A stretch of 64,000 nt of DNA from Ligula intestinalis (taxonomy: Eukaryota; Platyhelminthes; Cestoda; Diphyllobothriidea; Diphyllobothriidae), in the NCBI GenBank assembly GCA_036362985.1, contig JAYGXS010000001.1, forward strand, positions 54,505,358 through 54,569,357, written 5' to 3'. The position numbers and the translations under genes were made by a program. Below, in pieces: positions 12,201 to 24,200 of this stretch. Under the pieces are notes generated by a model. The model ran no database searches. It had not been told where the DNA came from and was given only the letters and a program-made list of their open reading frames with translations. Numbering within the stretch: the stretch's first letter is position 1; every line of letters starts with the position of its first letter.

Positions 12201-15200
12201 CATCTTGTCTTATCTCCCTTCTTGTGGCCTAGTACAAGGATGCCTGAACCCCAGTCATCGGGAACGGCCTCTTCTCGCCACGCCTGTACAATCACCTCAC
12301 GAAGCCGAGGAACCAGGGTGTCGACACAGGACCAGCAGATTTCCGCAGGAATACCGTCCACTCCGCACGCCTTGTTGCGTAGCCTCTGAATTGCATCGGT
12401 AACTTCGTCTTCCGAAGGGAGGTCATACGACATTGCATAGGCAGGGGAGGAAGGGTGTGATAAGTTGTTCATCAAAGTTGAGGAAGTGCTCGAAGTGTTC
12501 GCGCCAGCGATTGACCTTGGCCGAGTTGTCAGCAATAAAACCTCCATTCACATCGCGAACAGAATCGCAGAGTGGTCTCAACACTAGCTTGGCGCATGAT
12601 TTGGTACAATTTTCGAGTGTCACCAACATTTGAAGCCTGCTCTATAGAAGTCGCCGTTTTTGACCAATACTTCTGCCGGTCAACTCTAGCCGACTTTGCT
12701 GTCAGCTTTCGAAGATGGCGAAAGGAGGCATCTTTGCGGGACCTGGCTCGAGTAGTCTCGGCCGACAGCTGTAGGATTTTCCCGCTGATCCAGTCACTGC
12801 AGCGCCACTGAGTGAATCCAAGGATTTCCTCAGCTGCCCCATTGATGGATGTCTTCAGTGATGGCCACCTGCTACTGCCTTCGCTGTCAGCCTGGGTCGT
12901 AAGACGGGACCGGATTTCTGTGCTTAGAGCCTCGGTAGTGTTGGTTTACCGGAGCTTTGTGATATCAAGGCGTCTCGCACGTGGTATTTTGGGCGCAGAT
13001 GAGAGGTGAACCTTCAGGCGCGTGCGAACGAGAGCATGGACGTTACCAGTTTCGGCACCTCGCATCGACCTGCTATCGTGGACCCAGCTGCGAAGCCGTG
13101 AACCAACTAGAATGTAATCGATCTGACTGGCAGTACGGCCATCGTTCGAATACAAAGTCAGTAGATGTTTGTGACGATGCTGAAAGCATGTGTTGGTAAC
13201 AAACAGTCGGTTCTGTTCGGCAAACTGCAGCATCCTCTCACCATTGTCTGTTCGAGAGCCAAGCCCTAAACGACCAAGAAGGTGGCTGTTTGTCGGGTCA
13301 CTGGGCCCAGTCCGGCCATTCCAGCCCCTGGCAACAATTAACGGATCACGTCGAGGGAGTCTTTCGACTACCTCCTGCAGCTGCGGGTACAAATTGTCTT
13401 TGTCTTGCTGTTCAGTCGCTAATGTAGGTGCATCCACAGAGACGGCCGAGATGTTCGTAAAATGGCCTTTTATTCGAATATAAGCCATTCGGTCGTTTAC
13501 TGGTTCCCATGCCTGTAGTGCACGGTTGGCTTGTTCCGAGAGGGCAATAGCCACACCCTCTCTACCAGATGAGTCACACAGATCACTGTGATACATGGTG
13601 AGATTGGAATCGACTCCCGGGATTTTGATTTCTTGGGCGCCTGAATCGGAGAGTCGGACTTCGGACAGGCAGCAAACATCCACGTGATATTCATGAAGAC
13701 TGTGCGCTGTCAGACTTTGAGTACTAGGTTCCAGCAGTGTTCGCACATTCCAGCATCCAATACCAAGAGTAAGTTTTTGATTAAGCAGTCCAGTTTGCAT
13801 ATTATTCGCCCTCACCAATGGACAAGGGTTGCGGAGCGCGTCGGTTCCCGCGGATGCCGTAGCGTTGGTCGTAGTAGAGTAAGTAGACATGAGGTTTCTT
13901 GGGAATTTTGAATACAGGCGGGTCCCCAACAGCCGCTCGGATGTTTCGTTCGAGGTTGTCTCCTCCAGCACTTTGGCTGAAGAACCTGACTAAAAGACAG
14001 TGGTGGTGATGACGGCAAGCAAACCTATTTAATGGCGATTCACGCTTGCCATGTCACGGTGTCGTCATTGGGACTTGCGGCATTTTATAAGGCAGTCGGT
14101 GCGCCAGAACTCAGCCCACCGCGCCCTGGTAACACTGTCGCTGCTGCCTCCGCGACTGCTTATTCGCCAGACCCGGGAGCCTGCTTATTTCGCAGCTAAC
14201 CTTCACTGAAGGCCGCTCCACTATCCGCAACCTGTGGACGCGCTAGGTAGCCAGCAGCTAGGCTATCGGGACCAGATGCATTAGGGTTCTTGTCCACTAT
14301 TTACACAGCATTTCACATCCACACTAAGTGTATGTAAGTCGGACCTCTTCCTCTTACGCTGGCATCGCGCCGTCGCCAATAACTGGGGATGTTGACGTAT
14401 GTCGGCTAAACCTTAGTCGTTCTTATTTTATAACTCAAGTGCAGTCAGTTGTAGTAAACATTATCTTGAGTTTAAATGTTACGCGTGTTTTCATTACTGC
14501 TCACAGGGATGCTTGTTACGAAACCCCAACTCCGTCTGTTTGACCAGAAAACTCATTGTAATTACGAAGTTAGGTATCCATACTCCATGCTTGACAAGGT
14601 TGCTCACTAAGCCTTGTCCTACTCTCTGGATTGACTTTATCGCCTCGAGAATAACCAACAAGGATGCGGTCACTGTGCTCGATTTGCGTTGCTCTGAGCT
14701 TTCCAACCTATGCATCCATGTCTTCAAAATTTGGTCGTAAAACAAAGCTATTTCAATGGCCATATCTTCCTGTCCGGTCACCGTATCTGTTGCTGCTGTT
14801 ATCTAACGATGGATCCTACACGAGTTCTTAAGCTCGGAAAATATAGCAGTTACAATGTTCGACCAGTTTTCTTCCTGACTCATACATCTGCAATTTGAAT
14901 ATTCGCCTTCATTGACCTTTACCTTGCCCAACCGCGAGAGTAGTTCCAAAGTATTCATTCATTTGTTGATTACCCGGATGCTATCTTATTCGACCCTGGG
15001 AATCGTTGCCAAAGGAGAGACTGACTGCAGAAACACCGCTTTATTAGTATCAGACACCGAATATAACCAAGTAGCGAAATCAATTAGTCTGCCCATAGCA
15101 CTATAAAAAAGCATCATCAACTTTTTCTGGCCAAAAGTACTCTGTCTGCTGTTGTAGTGAAGACTTAGACAGCTTCAGAAATTTCAGTAGGTTGCCTACC

Positions 15201-18200
15201 GATCAGCCGGAAATAGACATACAAATCGAAACTGCCTACAGGACTCCAGGTGCCTGGGCAACCGTGCGAATATCTCGACTATCACGGGTCTATATTTACC
15301 AGAAAACCATTAGTTTACCATCTACGACTTTTAATGCTCAGAGCACATCAATGCTTGCCATGTTTGTTTCTTAAGTTTTAAACTACTAGGACTAGGATAC
15401 TACTGTTAAAGTGCTGGGCCTGTACTAGAAGTGCTAGTTCTAGTAATCAGTAAGTAGTAAGGTGTGAGTTACAATGTAACCTGGACGTGCATCTAGGGGA
15501 TTTTAGTAAGGTTGAGGGTTAGGAAAACGTGTATTTAGTAATAGCTGAAGATCTAGCATGCATTTAAGTCGTAACAGAGTGGCATTTACCATTTTTTCCA
15601 GGATACTAATAGAAGTGCTGTGCCTACGCTAGAAGTGCTAGTTCTAGTAGGCATACTTACTAAAGCCCGTAAGTGGCAAGCAATAGTGCGGCCTGTACAT
15701 GCATGTAGGAAATTCTACGTAGTATCCAGTCGTAACCCATATGGGGATTTTAGTAAACTGAAGGATTAAAGAAACGTGTATTTAATAATAGCTGAAGGTC
15801 TACTGCGTACTTAGGTCACAACAAAGAGATATTTACCGTTTCTACAGTTCAGATTTTACAGACCATGATCTTTCTAAATAGGTGCGCTACAAGTACGGTA
15901 CTAGAGGACAATACTATGGCAGTACAGAGCAACAGAAATAGTGCAATAGTAGTGTTGCTGGTGATACTATCGATTTTAGTTCGTATAGTTCACAGGCAAC
16001 TGTTACCGTATTTTATCTAACGAGCACATAACTATACACGTTGGGAGTCGACCCTAGATGGGGATGACAGTGGGGATGACCTGACTAATGCCTATCAGTA
16101 TTCTGCGACTAAACTTAGTGCCGAGAAATCCCGATTACCTGACATGGCATCTAGGGGTTTTCTGTCCGGGCCATAGGAGAATCACTTCTTGTGGTCGCTG
16201 GCTGTAGCTTTCGATAGACAACGCACATGTGGGATTACTAGAGCTAGGATAACACTGTTGGAAGAGTTCTGCCGATGCTAGTAGTGATAATTCTAGTAAT
16301 CCTATTGCTAAGAACAGCATGTATTGTACTGCAATTTGCCCTGCACGTGTATGTATTAAGTCAAAAACTAGTTTGCAGATGCAGCCTATATCAGCAGTTA
16401 TTTATTCGTTTGCCGTTATTAGGCTAACTTTTGACTTTTTGAAGTACCTAACCCCCTCCTGTCTAACAGGCGAACAATCTGTTTCATAAACAACTAGCAT
16501 TGCTATACCCTATAGCTGTTTCAGTAGCTCAGAACTCAAATGCCCTCTGCTGGTACACGACTGCATGAGATTGTCAAAGCAAACTCCGATAACATCAGAA
16601 GCATGTGTAAAACTGTCAAAGCTGCCCATTTACTTTGAATGAATTGTTCCCCATCGTCAAATTAGTAATGTCTGAAAATATAGCGCTTTCACAATGAGCT
16701 CAATACCTTGGTTGATCCAATCCCTCACCTAGGTGCTTTTTTGTTGTTAGCAGGGTGGTGGGTTTACCTCACCAGATCGCCCTCCACAATTTCTGCATGC
16801 GGGGGCATTATGCGCGATGTCGAAACGAGCGTGATCACTCCCTGTCAAAACTTGCCATTTGTGATTCAACCCCGCAATTCCCTTCAAATACTTGTTAAGC
16901 AGAAATAAAATTCTGATTCATCTTCCCGATTCCAGCTTTAACGGACTGTTTTCTTTCATGTGAATTTTCGCTCCTCCAGATTCGACTGTCGTGGCTATTT
17001 ACCAGACTTCTCGGAGTACGATGCGGACAATGTCATCAGGAGATCAAACCTCCAAACTGAAGAGGATGCCGCCTTGGAAGAACTCTGCGATTACGAGCGC
17101 TATCTTGAGTTGGAGGTGGATGTTCAAGAGGTCGCTATTTTACAGGGTGAGTTGGTACTGCTCTGTATATCTGCGTGGGGCAAACCAGTCTCATGTTAGT
17201 TTTGGGCTGGTTGGAGGCCAGTCGTGTTGCAGTTTCCCTTCTTTATAGCCGGCCTTTCGAATTCACCTATTGGTCCTTCGAACTTGCTTGAACTCGCGCG
17301 CAGGGTAAGTACTAACTACCGCCAACTTCTTTCAAAAGTCTTTTTAATTGGTCTGTCAACTCTTCTTCAGCAGGCTCTACTTTCAGGTGCCTCTACATGA
17401 TAAAGCTTCATCCTATTTCTGCGTTCCAGGTGCGTGTACCGTGTTCTGAAAAGAAGGGGTTCGAATAGCTGGTGGATTGTGGAAAGTGACATGTAAATAC
17501 ATACTCCTGACTAAACTTTGGACCACTCCCTGTTTCTTTCCTAGCCCGCCGATGGAAAGGTAAACTGTCTTCGTCTTTTTTATAGAAGAGGAGGTGAAAC
17601 GTGAATGCGAGGCTGTACGAAGTTCCTACGCGGCAGTGGATTTTTCATATGAGGCAAAAGCTGCGAGTTCTCCGCGTGATACTGGTGCTGACGAATCTAA
17701 ATCGGGTTAGTTGTATTTTTGTCATTGCCGTTTATTTGGTAGAGGGCATGCTTGGGCGATCTCCACAGAAAAATTCAGGATCTGTCTTAATCGAAATACA
17801 AGAACGAAGCCAAAAACAGCTAGGGGCTTTACAAACAATGTCTCTTCTCTCATTATTCTGGCCTACTCTTGTAAATTTTGCAACTTCCATTCGATGTTTT
17901 CCATGGCTCGCTCGTTTATTATGAAAATTCCTCCAAACGGGTCTCTGTGCAAGTGCACTAAACTAAAACGAGGAATCAGTCTGAGTCCACGCCCGCCATT
18001 ATCTACTACCGCACAGAATTACGACACGTCTTGGACGCACGGCCTCGCAACACGTCAGCCACGGCACCCAATCTCATCACAGTCGTACAATAGGCTGCTG
18101 CATGCAAAGCAGAAAAGAGTTATGCCTACCCCGGGGAATCCATCCTCACGGCAAATAAGCGCATTACTTATTAGTAAATGTGACGCAATTTACTATGTAG

Positions 18201-21200
18201 CGGCTTGTCAACTGACGGAATAACCCGGACCGTATTAGGGTGCGAGCATCAGCCACCCATAAATCCTTCATTGTGTGGCCCTTGTTGGATTGTCACATGT
18301 GTCGGATCGAATTCTCTTTTACGGTGACCTAGTAAAGTAGTCGCCGGTTATTAAGCTCACGGTTAATAAGCCCAGCTGCCTATTAAGCCAAATTTGGTCT
18401 GGGCCCGAGGTGGGCTTAATAACTGGCGACTACTGTACTCATGAAGTGGTAACTGGATCGTGTGTTGCACGCGTAAACGGGATATTTCGTTTTGTCGCCA
18501 TTTCATTTACGTCCTAGTCTTGAGTTCTTGCCATCGGAAGCAGGTGTATGAGGGTTAAGAAAGCGGGTTGGATGCTTCGAAAGTCCCACTGTGTGTGGCA
18601 GTAGTAGACTTTCCTTGCGTCGGCAACTTGTCGTGTAGTACAAAGTCTAATACGTGCAGCCATTCTACTGGAGTTTTTATGTCATTTTTACTACCTTTTG
18701 GAATTAACAGGTGTTTCATCAGATTCGAATAATCCATTAGGCCCATGTGTAAAAAACTCCGTGGTCTAGGAAAAAATTGATCCCACGACAAGAAAGCAAA
18801 ATTACGAGTGTAGACAACGCTGTAATCCCCTGAGTGACGAGGCCCCAACTGGAGCCGTGCTTGCCGCCACATTTATGGAATAAACAATGGCAATTGAGTC
18901 ACAATTAAAGCAGTAAACGATTGTGAAGCCTTTGGTTTGAACCAGTCATTACGGTTTTTCTGCGTCAACTCAAACAACTCCCCTGCAGAATGTTAACGTT
19001 ATTTACACTTAGCTGGCGAATTTGCTCCGGGTTGTGAAATAGGATGGTGGGCGTTTAGACCCTCTTTATTATGGGCCGTTGCTTATAGCCGTCAGTTTCT
19101 TATTTTTAGATAATTGCTTGACTTTTATTCATTAAATATTTTTATAAGTCTTATGAATACTTCAGCCTGGTGGGCGTCACAGTTCGGGTATCAAGTAGTT
19201 CAAAGTAACTGGATACTTGATGGTGCAGCACTCGATTATTCTCCCGCGCACCATCTTCTAGTTGGCTTTAGTCAGTATCTGTTCTCTGCATCAGTCATCT
19301 CTGACAAAGTAAAGTAAACCAGGGTCGTCTGTTCTGGAGTGAAGACTCCTTGTTCATCGCCCTGCCAAAGTCGGTTGTATCTGCAACACAGTTTTGTGTA
19401 ATCTGTCCACTAGGGTTTTTCTATATATGTTGTGTGGAAATTAGAACTACTTTTCGCCACTTGGTTTTGTACGACAATGCTAATAAGAAAAGTTGGTATG
19501 AATACCTCGTGGGGGCGCCACGAAGCACGCCCCCTCGGTTTTACGGGCTCCTGATCTTAGGGGAGCAGATAGGTGGGGCATGTCAGGGAACAAATAAATT
19601 CGTAATAATCCTGTAAAATAAAAAAGTTACGAGGGTAAGTTGGGGGGGGGGGGTACTCAAACCTCGGACGGGGACCCTGAAGTACGCTTTCATATCATCG
19701 CTAACCGCCCATCGGGCCAACAGCGAGCACGTTTATGTAAGGGGAGTGTGCCCTGACCTCGGGCGAGGCCGTTGATGTACATTTTCTAGTATCAGTAGTA
19801 CCACTAACCCCACCTATAATAAAGGTTTACGAGTGCAGAAGTTGGAAGATTGTGGAATTCACCCTACTTAAAATTTGTAAGTAAGCGGTTATCGCCGTGG
19901 TTAATTTTAAAAGCCATTTTGCTTAATACACTGACTTAAGCGGTTATTGTATGCGTTGGCCTTCGGAGGGTCTCTCTGTATTTTAACACTATCATTGAAT
20001 CCCTACTGGATCGATGGCCGGCGTGCGGAAAACAGGAAGATTGTGGGAAATTCAACCTTAAAATTTGTAAGTAGGTGGTTATAATACATAGGGACCTTTA
20101 TGCGGCTCCATTGAGTACTCTCCTCGAATAGTTAACACTAATTTTGCCATTCTTATTGCGTGCATCAATGTAATCTGGATCGTTGGTTAGGCGCTACATA
20201 ATTACAAAAATCTGCACCAGACCACCTTATTTGCGCATGCTTAACCCATACTGTTGCTGACGCTCAACGCAAGCATGTCAATAAGGTCCTGCAATCAAAC
20301 TTTTGAGGTCGGGGATTGGGTTCGAGTTTAGTTGCTTGATCAGTGGTCTAGCTACGTAATTCTTTGCCCGTGTTTTGCAGTTCTCAATACACATGCCGGT
20401 CCGGAATGATTGATAAATGCTTTGGAGCACGACCGCTGCTTTCCTGTTTGCATGCTCTACACTTTTGCTTGTAGTTTCGTTTTTGAGATAGGCCTTTCGG
20501 ACTTGGAGCCCATGAAGACATTTACAAGTACTAGCTTATTTATCCTTAATTTTATCGCATTTTCTCTGCTGTTCTTCCATTTAGCTACAGTGCTTCCTTC
20601 AGCTGCGTCAGCTAGCGTTCCGGTAAAGCCGGAGGAAAGCGACACTGATGTTACGGCATCATCCAAAACCTCTGATAACGCCCCATACGTTTGTCCTCCC
20701 GAGCTCGTTCTGCCGCCGTATATGGTGCTTCCACAAACCGATCGTCAGGCTGCTATTATTGAGCGTACAGCCGTATTTATCGCCCGTAATAGCACTCAAA
20801 TGGAGATCGTCCTCAAGGCCAAACAAGCTTCCAATTCTCAATTTCAATTTTTAAATCATGACTCGGAGCTCAATCCCTTTTACAAAGAATTAGTCAAATT
20901 GATCAAGGCCGGACGCTACTTTCCAAAGATCAGGCAACTGCCGGAAACAAATACCTTCGGTGGTGACGGTCAGACAGATCCTTTAACTTCAGAGGTAGGC
21001 GGACAATTGACATGTTTTCGCTGTTTTTATTTCTTAAGCTCGGTGTTGCTTACTACCCCAAGTCATCACCGTTGATTGTAAGACGGCTATTTTGTATTAT
21101 AATCCAATCCGTTGTTACCTAAGGCAATGATCATGCTATCGTTCGACGTCACCTCAATATTCACATCGATCTCACAGAGCCTGGCTATTGAAGCTGTAAG

Positions 21201-24200
21201 TGACCTTCTTGACAGCAACTATATCGAGGTGGCTAAAGCACCTCAACGCGGACATCACATGCAGTTGCTGAAGTACTGTCTCAAAACTTACTTAAGCTTC
21301 GAAGGGGTAGTGTACGAGCAAACCAAAGATACACCGATGGGATCACCCCTTTCCGGTTTCATCGCCGAAGCAATCCTCCAGAGGTTATAAGCGTTGGTGT
21401 TCGCTACCCACAGGCCAAAATTTGAGCGCGTTATGTGGACGACTTTCGTCATTCTCAAGCGGAAAAAGTCATAAACTTCTATGCCCTCCTGAGCTCATAT
21501 TTTGTGGATATTCACTTCATGATGGGCAGATAGAAATCCTAGACGTATTAGTTCATCGCAAGACTTACGGGAACCTGAAGGCGGTTGTCTGCAGGAAGGC
21601 CACGAAAACGTGTCAGATCCTGATTTACCAAGTCAATCATCCATTGTGTCATAAACGCAGCTGTGCACGAAGTCTATACAAGAGAGCTGAAGCTCATTGC
21701 AGCGAAACAGCCGTCAAAGTAGCTGAACTCCGCTATCTACGGCAGATGTTCACTACCAGCTCGTACCCCCGGAGCTTTATGGAGCACAGTAGGCGGCCCA
21801 ACCCATTAAGAAACACAACGGCCAACCAATTAAAGGTCTGGCGGGCACTACCGTATATTGCAAACGTGTCTGAAGCAGCTGCTCGATTCCTGCAACCATT
21901 GGGTATCGGCATCATCCACAGACCAAAGGCAACGATCCAACGATTAGTAATGTAACCAAAGACTCCCCTGGCCATCAGCCAGTCAACCATTCGACTATTA
22001 GTCTGCAACTATGAGAGCCTAAGACTAAAATCAACATTCAGTTTTGCCGTTAAATGAAGGTTGATCTTTAAACGCTTCCTTCTTGTGACCACGACCAATC
22101 TAAACATTATTCTGTTCACCTTTCGTTTACTGTGTTTGCAGTTCATGATTTGCTTTTGGTTCGAAGTTTTTGGTGATCAAACGTAATTATTTTTCCATTG
22201 TAGCCAGTTGATGACGAGCCCTACCAGTTAAAGCTACCAAAGGTTGATATCTCGAACACGGCATATGCCTCTTTGATAAATCGTTTTAAGAAATCGAACG
22301 AAGACAAGTAAGTATTTTACTATGCAAAAAAATTTCTTAGATCATTGTCTGTGTAGGTGGTTTATTAGTGCTCTGGCAGGGTAGATTTTTATATGCTTGT
22401 TCTGGACCAGCTGCTGACAAAATCGTAAGGTTTGCCAATACAGGCGAACATGCGAGTCTCAGGAAGTAATTGAGATAAAGACGACTCGATCGCTGGGGCA
22501 ATACTTTTATTTGACGAATAAAAGTATTGTCCCAGCGATTGAGTCATCTTCTCAATCATATGCTTTTTCTTGCCGTATGTCGAAAGTGGGCTTCATAATA
22601 TCAGATGCAAACAGAACGTAATGAAAATAAGTTTTCTTAGAAAACTATATTTTCGGGAGCATTGCATACTTTTGGTTTGTATATCATCTCTTTTAAACAG
22701 ATAATGACGTTATGTTTCGGTTAAGTCTCTGAGACGAGAGGAACCATGTGATAACCGCATGCCCCTGGACAGGCTTTATCCACCACTTCCACTCGTGGTG
22801 GATAGTGAGGCAACTTTCAGCGAGGGTTAGGTGCGAAGTAACCAAGCTCCTTCGAATTCGACGAATAAGCGGTGACGGACCATAAAGCGACCATATGATT
22901 TAGCGTTAACCCGGCAGATCCATTGCGCATTAACCTACTGCAAACCATTCGAAAGTTCGACCATCTTATCCAATGCGGTCCACCATGTGCACCACTGCAA
23001 GGTGGCATAGGGACAGCGACTTGCGCGTGAAGTAGATTAGTGATACATCCCACCTGGATCCGGTATAATGACTAAGTCGAGAAGAAGGAAAGCAGGAGAG
23101 GGCGCAGGTGTCTGGTGCCATCAAAGCCCTTTCCCCCATATGCGTGTAGCCACATCTATCTTGGATCCATGAAATGGAAGTGTTACAGAGGCCATATTAA
23201 CAAAGAGACATTGCAACCTGAAAATCAGTTCGCCATTCGGCCACCCCACAAAAACACTATACTGACTGCGCGGTCCGAGTTTTCGCGTTAGTTGACAAAC
23301 TTCCAAGCCATGACTTAGCGTGCCGTGTTAGTTTCATGCGCTTCAGTTAGTTTATAATGAGGAAAACGCTCTGAGCCGTCGACCCAATCCTCCTATTCCC
23401 AGTTCCAGCTGATTAGTGGACTGATGCGGGTAACGGGCCCATATGCTGATATATCTACTGAGTTCGTCTGCGCGTACCACTTACTCTACGTGCCCCCCCC
23501 CCCCGCCTTAATACAAACACCACGACATTAATGCTTCCGTCATAGAGTTAACGCGCTGTGTGCTTGAATCGCCCAGGACATCCGATTTTATGTTATTTTT
23601 GACAATCCACCAGAGTGGAAAATATGTTTATCTTCTAATTATGGATCTATAAGAAAAAGTCCTGTTTTGTATACTTGCCAGCCACGATTTAACCGGTTTT
23701 TTATTACAAAAGTGCCAAGTTGTATACACCCTAGTTTAACTCGCCGAAAAGCGTTTTGGACAAAAAGAAAAAATCATATATAATCAACTGAACGGTTACA
23801 AAAGCTCGATAAATAATCATTTGTTTTTGATTTTCCCATCTAAACGCATGTCAACTTTTTCCTGCTTCTTATTCTTAAACTGGTTTAATAGTGCTTTGTT
23901 GAAATATTACCATTTTGTTATCTTTACTCGGACCCTCGTAATTATTTAGTACCTTCACTCGTTACATCTTAGATTGGCAGCTTTAAGCCCAGCGTCGTCT
24001 GTCACTGCTGAATCTCCGAAAGACGCAGCCTCTCCCGCATCGCCTTCTCAGTCTGTGGTAGAATGTCATAATTCCACCTTTGGTCAAAACGAACCTGCCT
24101 CATCCGGAAAACCGTTGTCAGAGGGAGACGACCTTACGGCATCATCCAAATCAAACGGTTTCTCTGCCTTAGACTACGAGCAATGCTACCAAAACTATTA

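Larger units (their letters stand above)
10850..14290 (-). mobile_element. RTE-like LINE, copy 1, in SFSWAP intron 1
   Basis: A non-LTR retrotransposon in reverse orientation to the gene. From right to left it shows a 5' region (14290-14020), an APE-type endonuclease (about 13900-13000), a reverse transcriptase (about 12550-11830) and a C-terminal segment with RRLRWFGHVLHRPPHELCYA (about 11250). The order EN-RT, with a terminal RRLRWFGHVLRRP motif and no separate ORF1, suggests the RTE clade, though CR1-like relatives cannot be excluded by eye. Frameshifts and stops break both domains, so the copy is dead. A second copy of the same family lies at 36.5-40.8 kb. The 3' edge near 10850 is approximate. 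Confidence 0.8.

Noticed and set aside
12205..13911. Plus-strand frames opposite LINE copy 1
   Set aside because: Shadows of the antisense endonuclease and RT frames; the peptides have no family resemblance.
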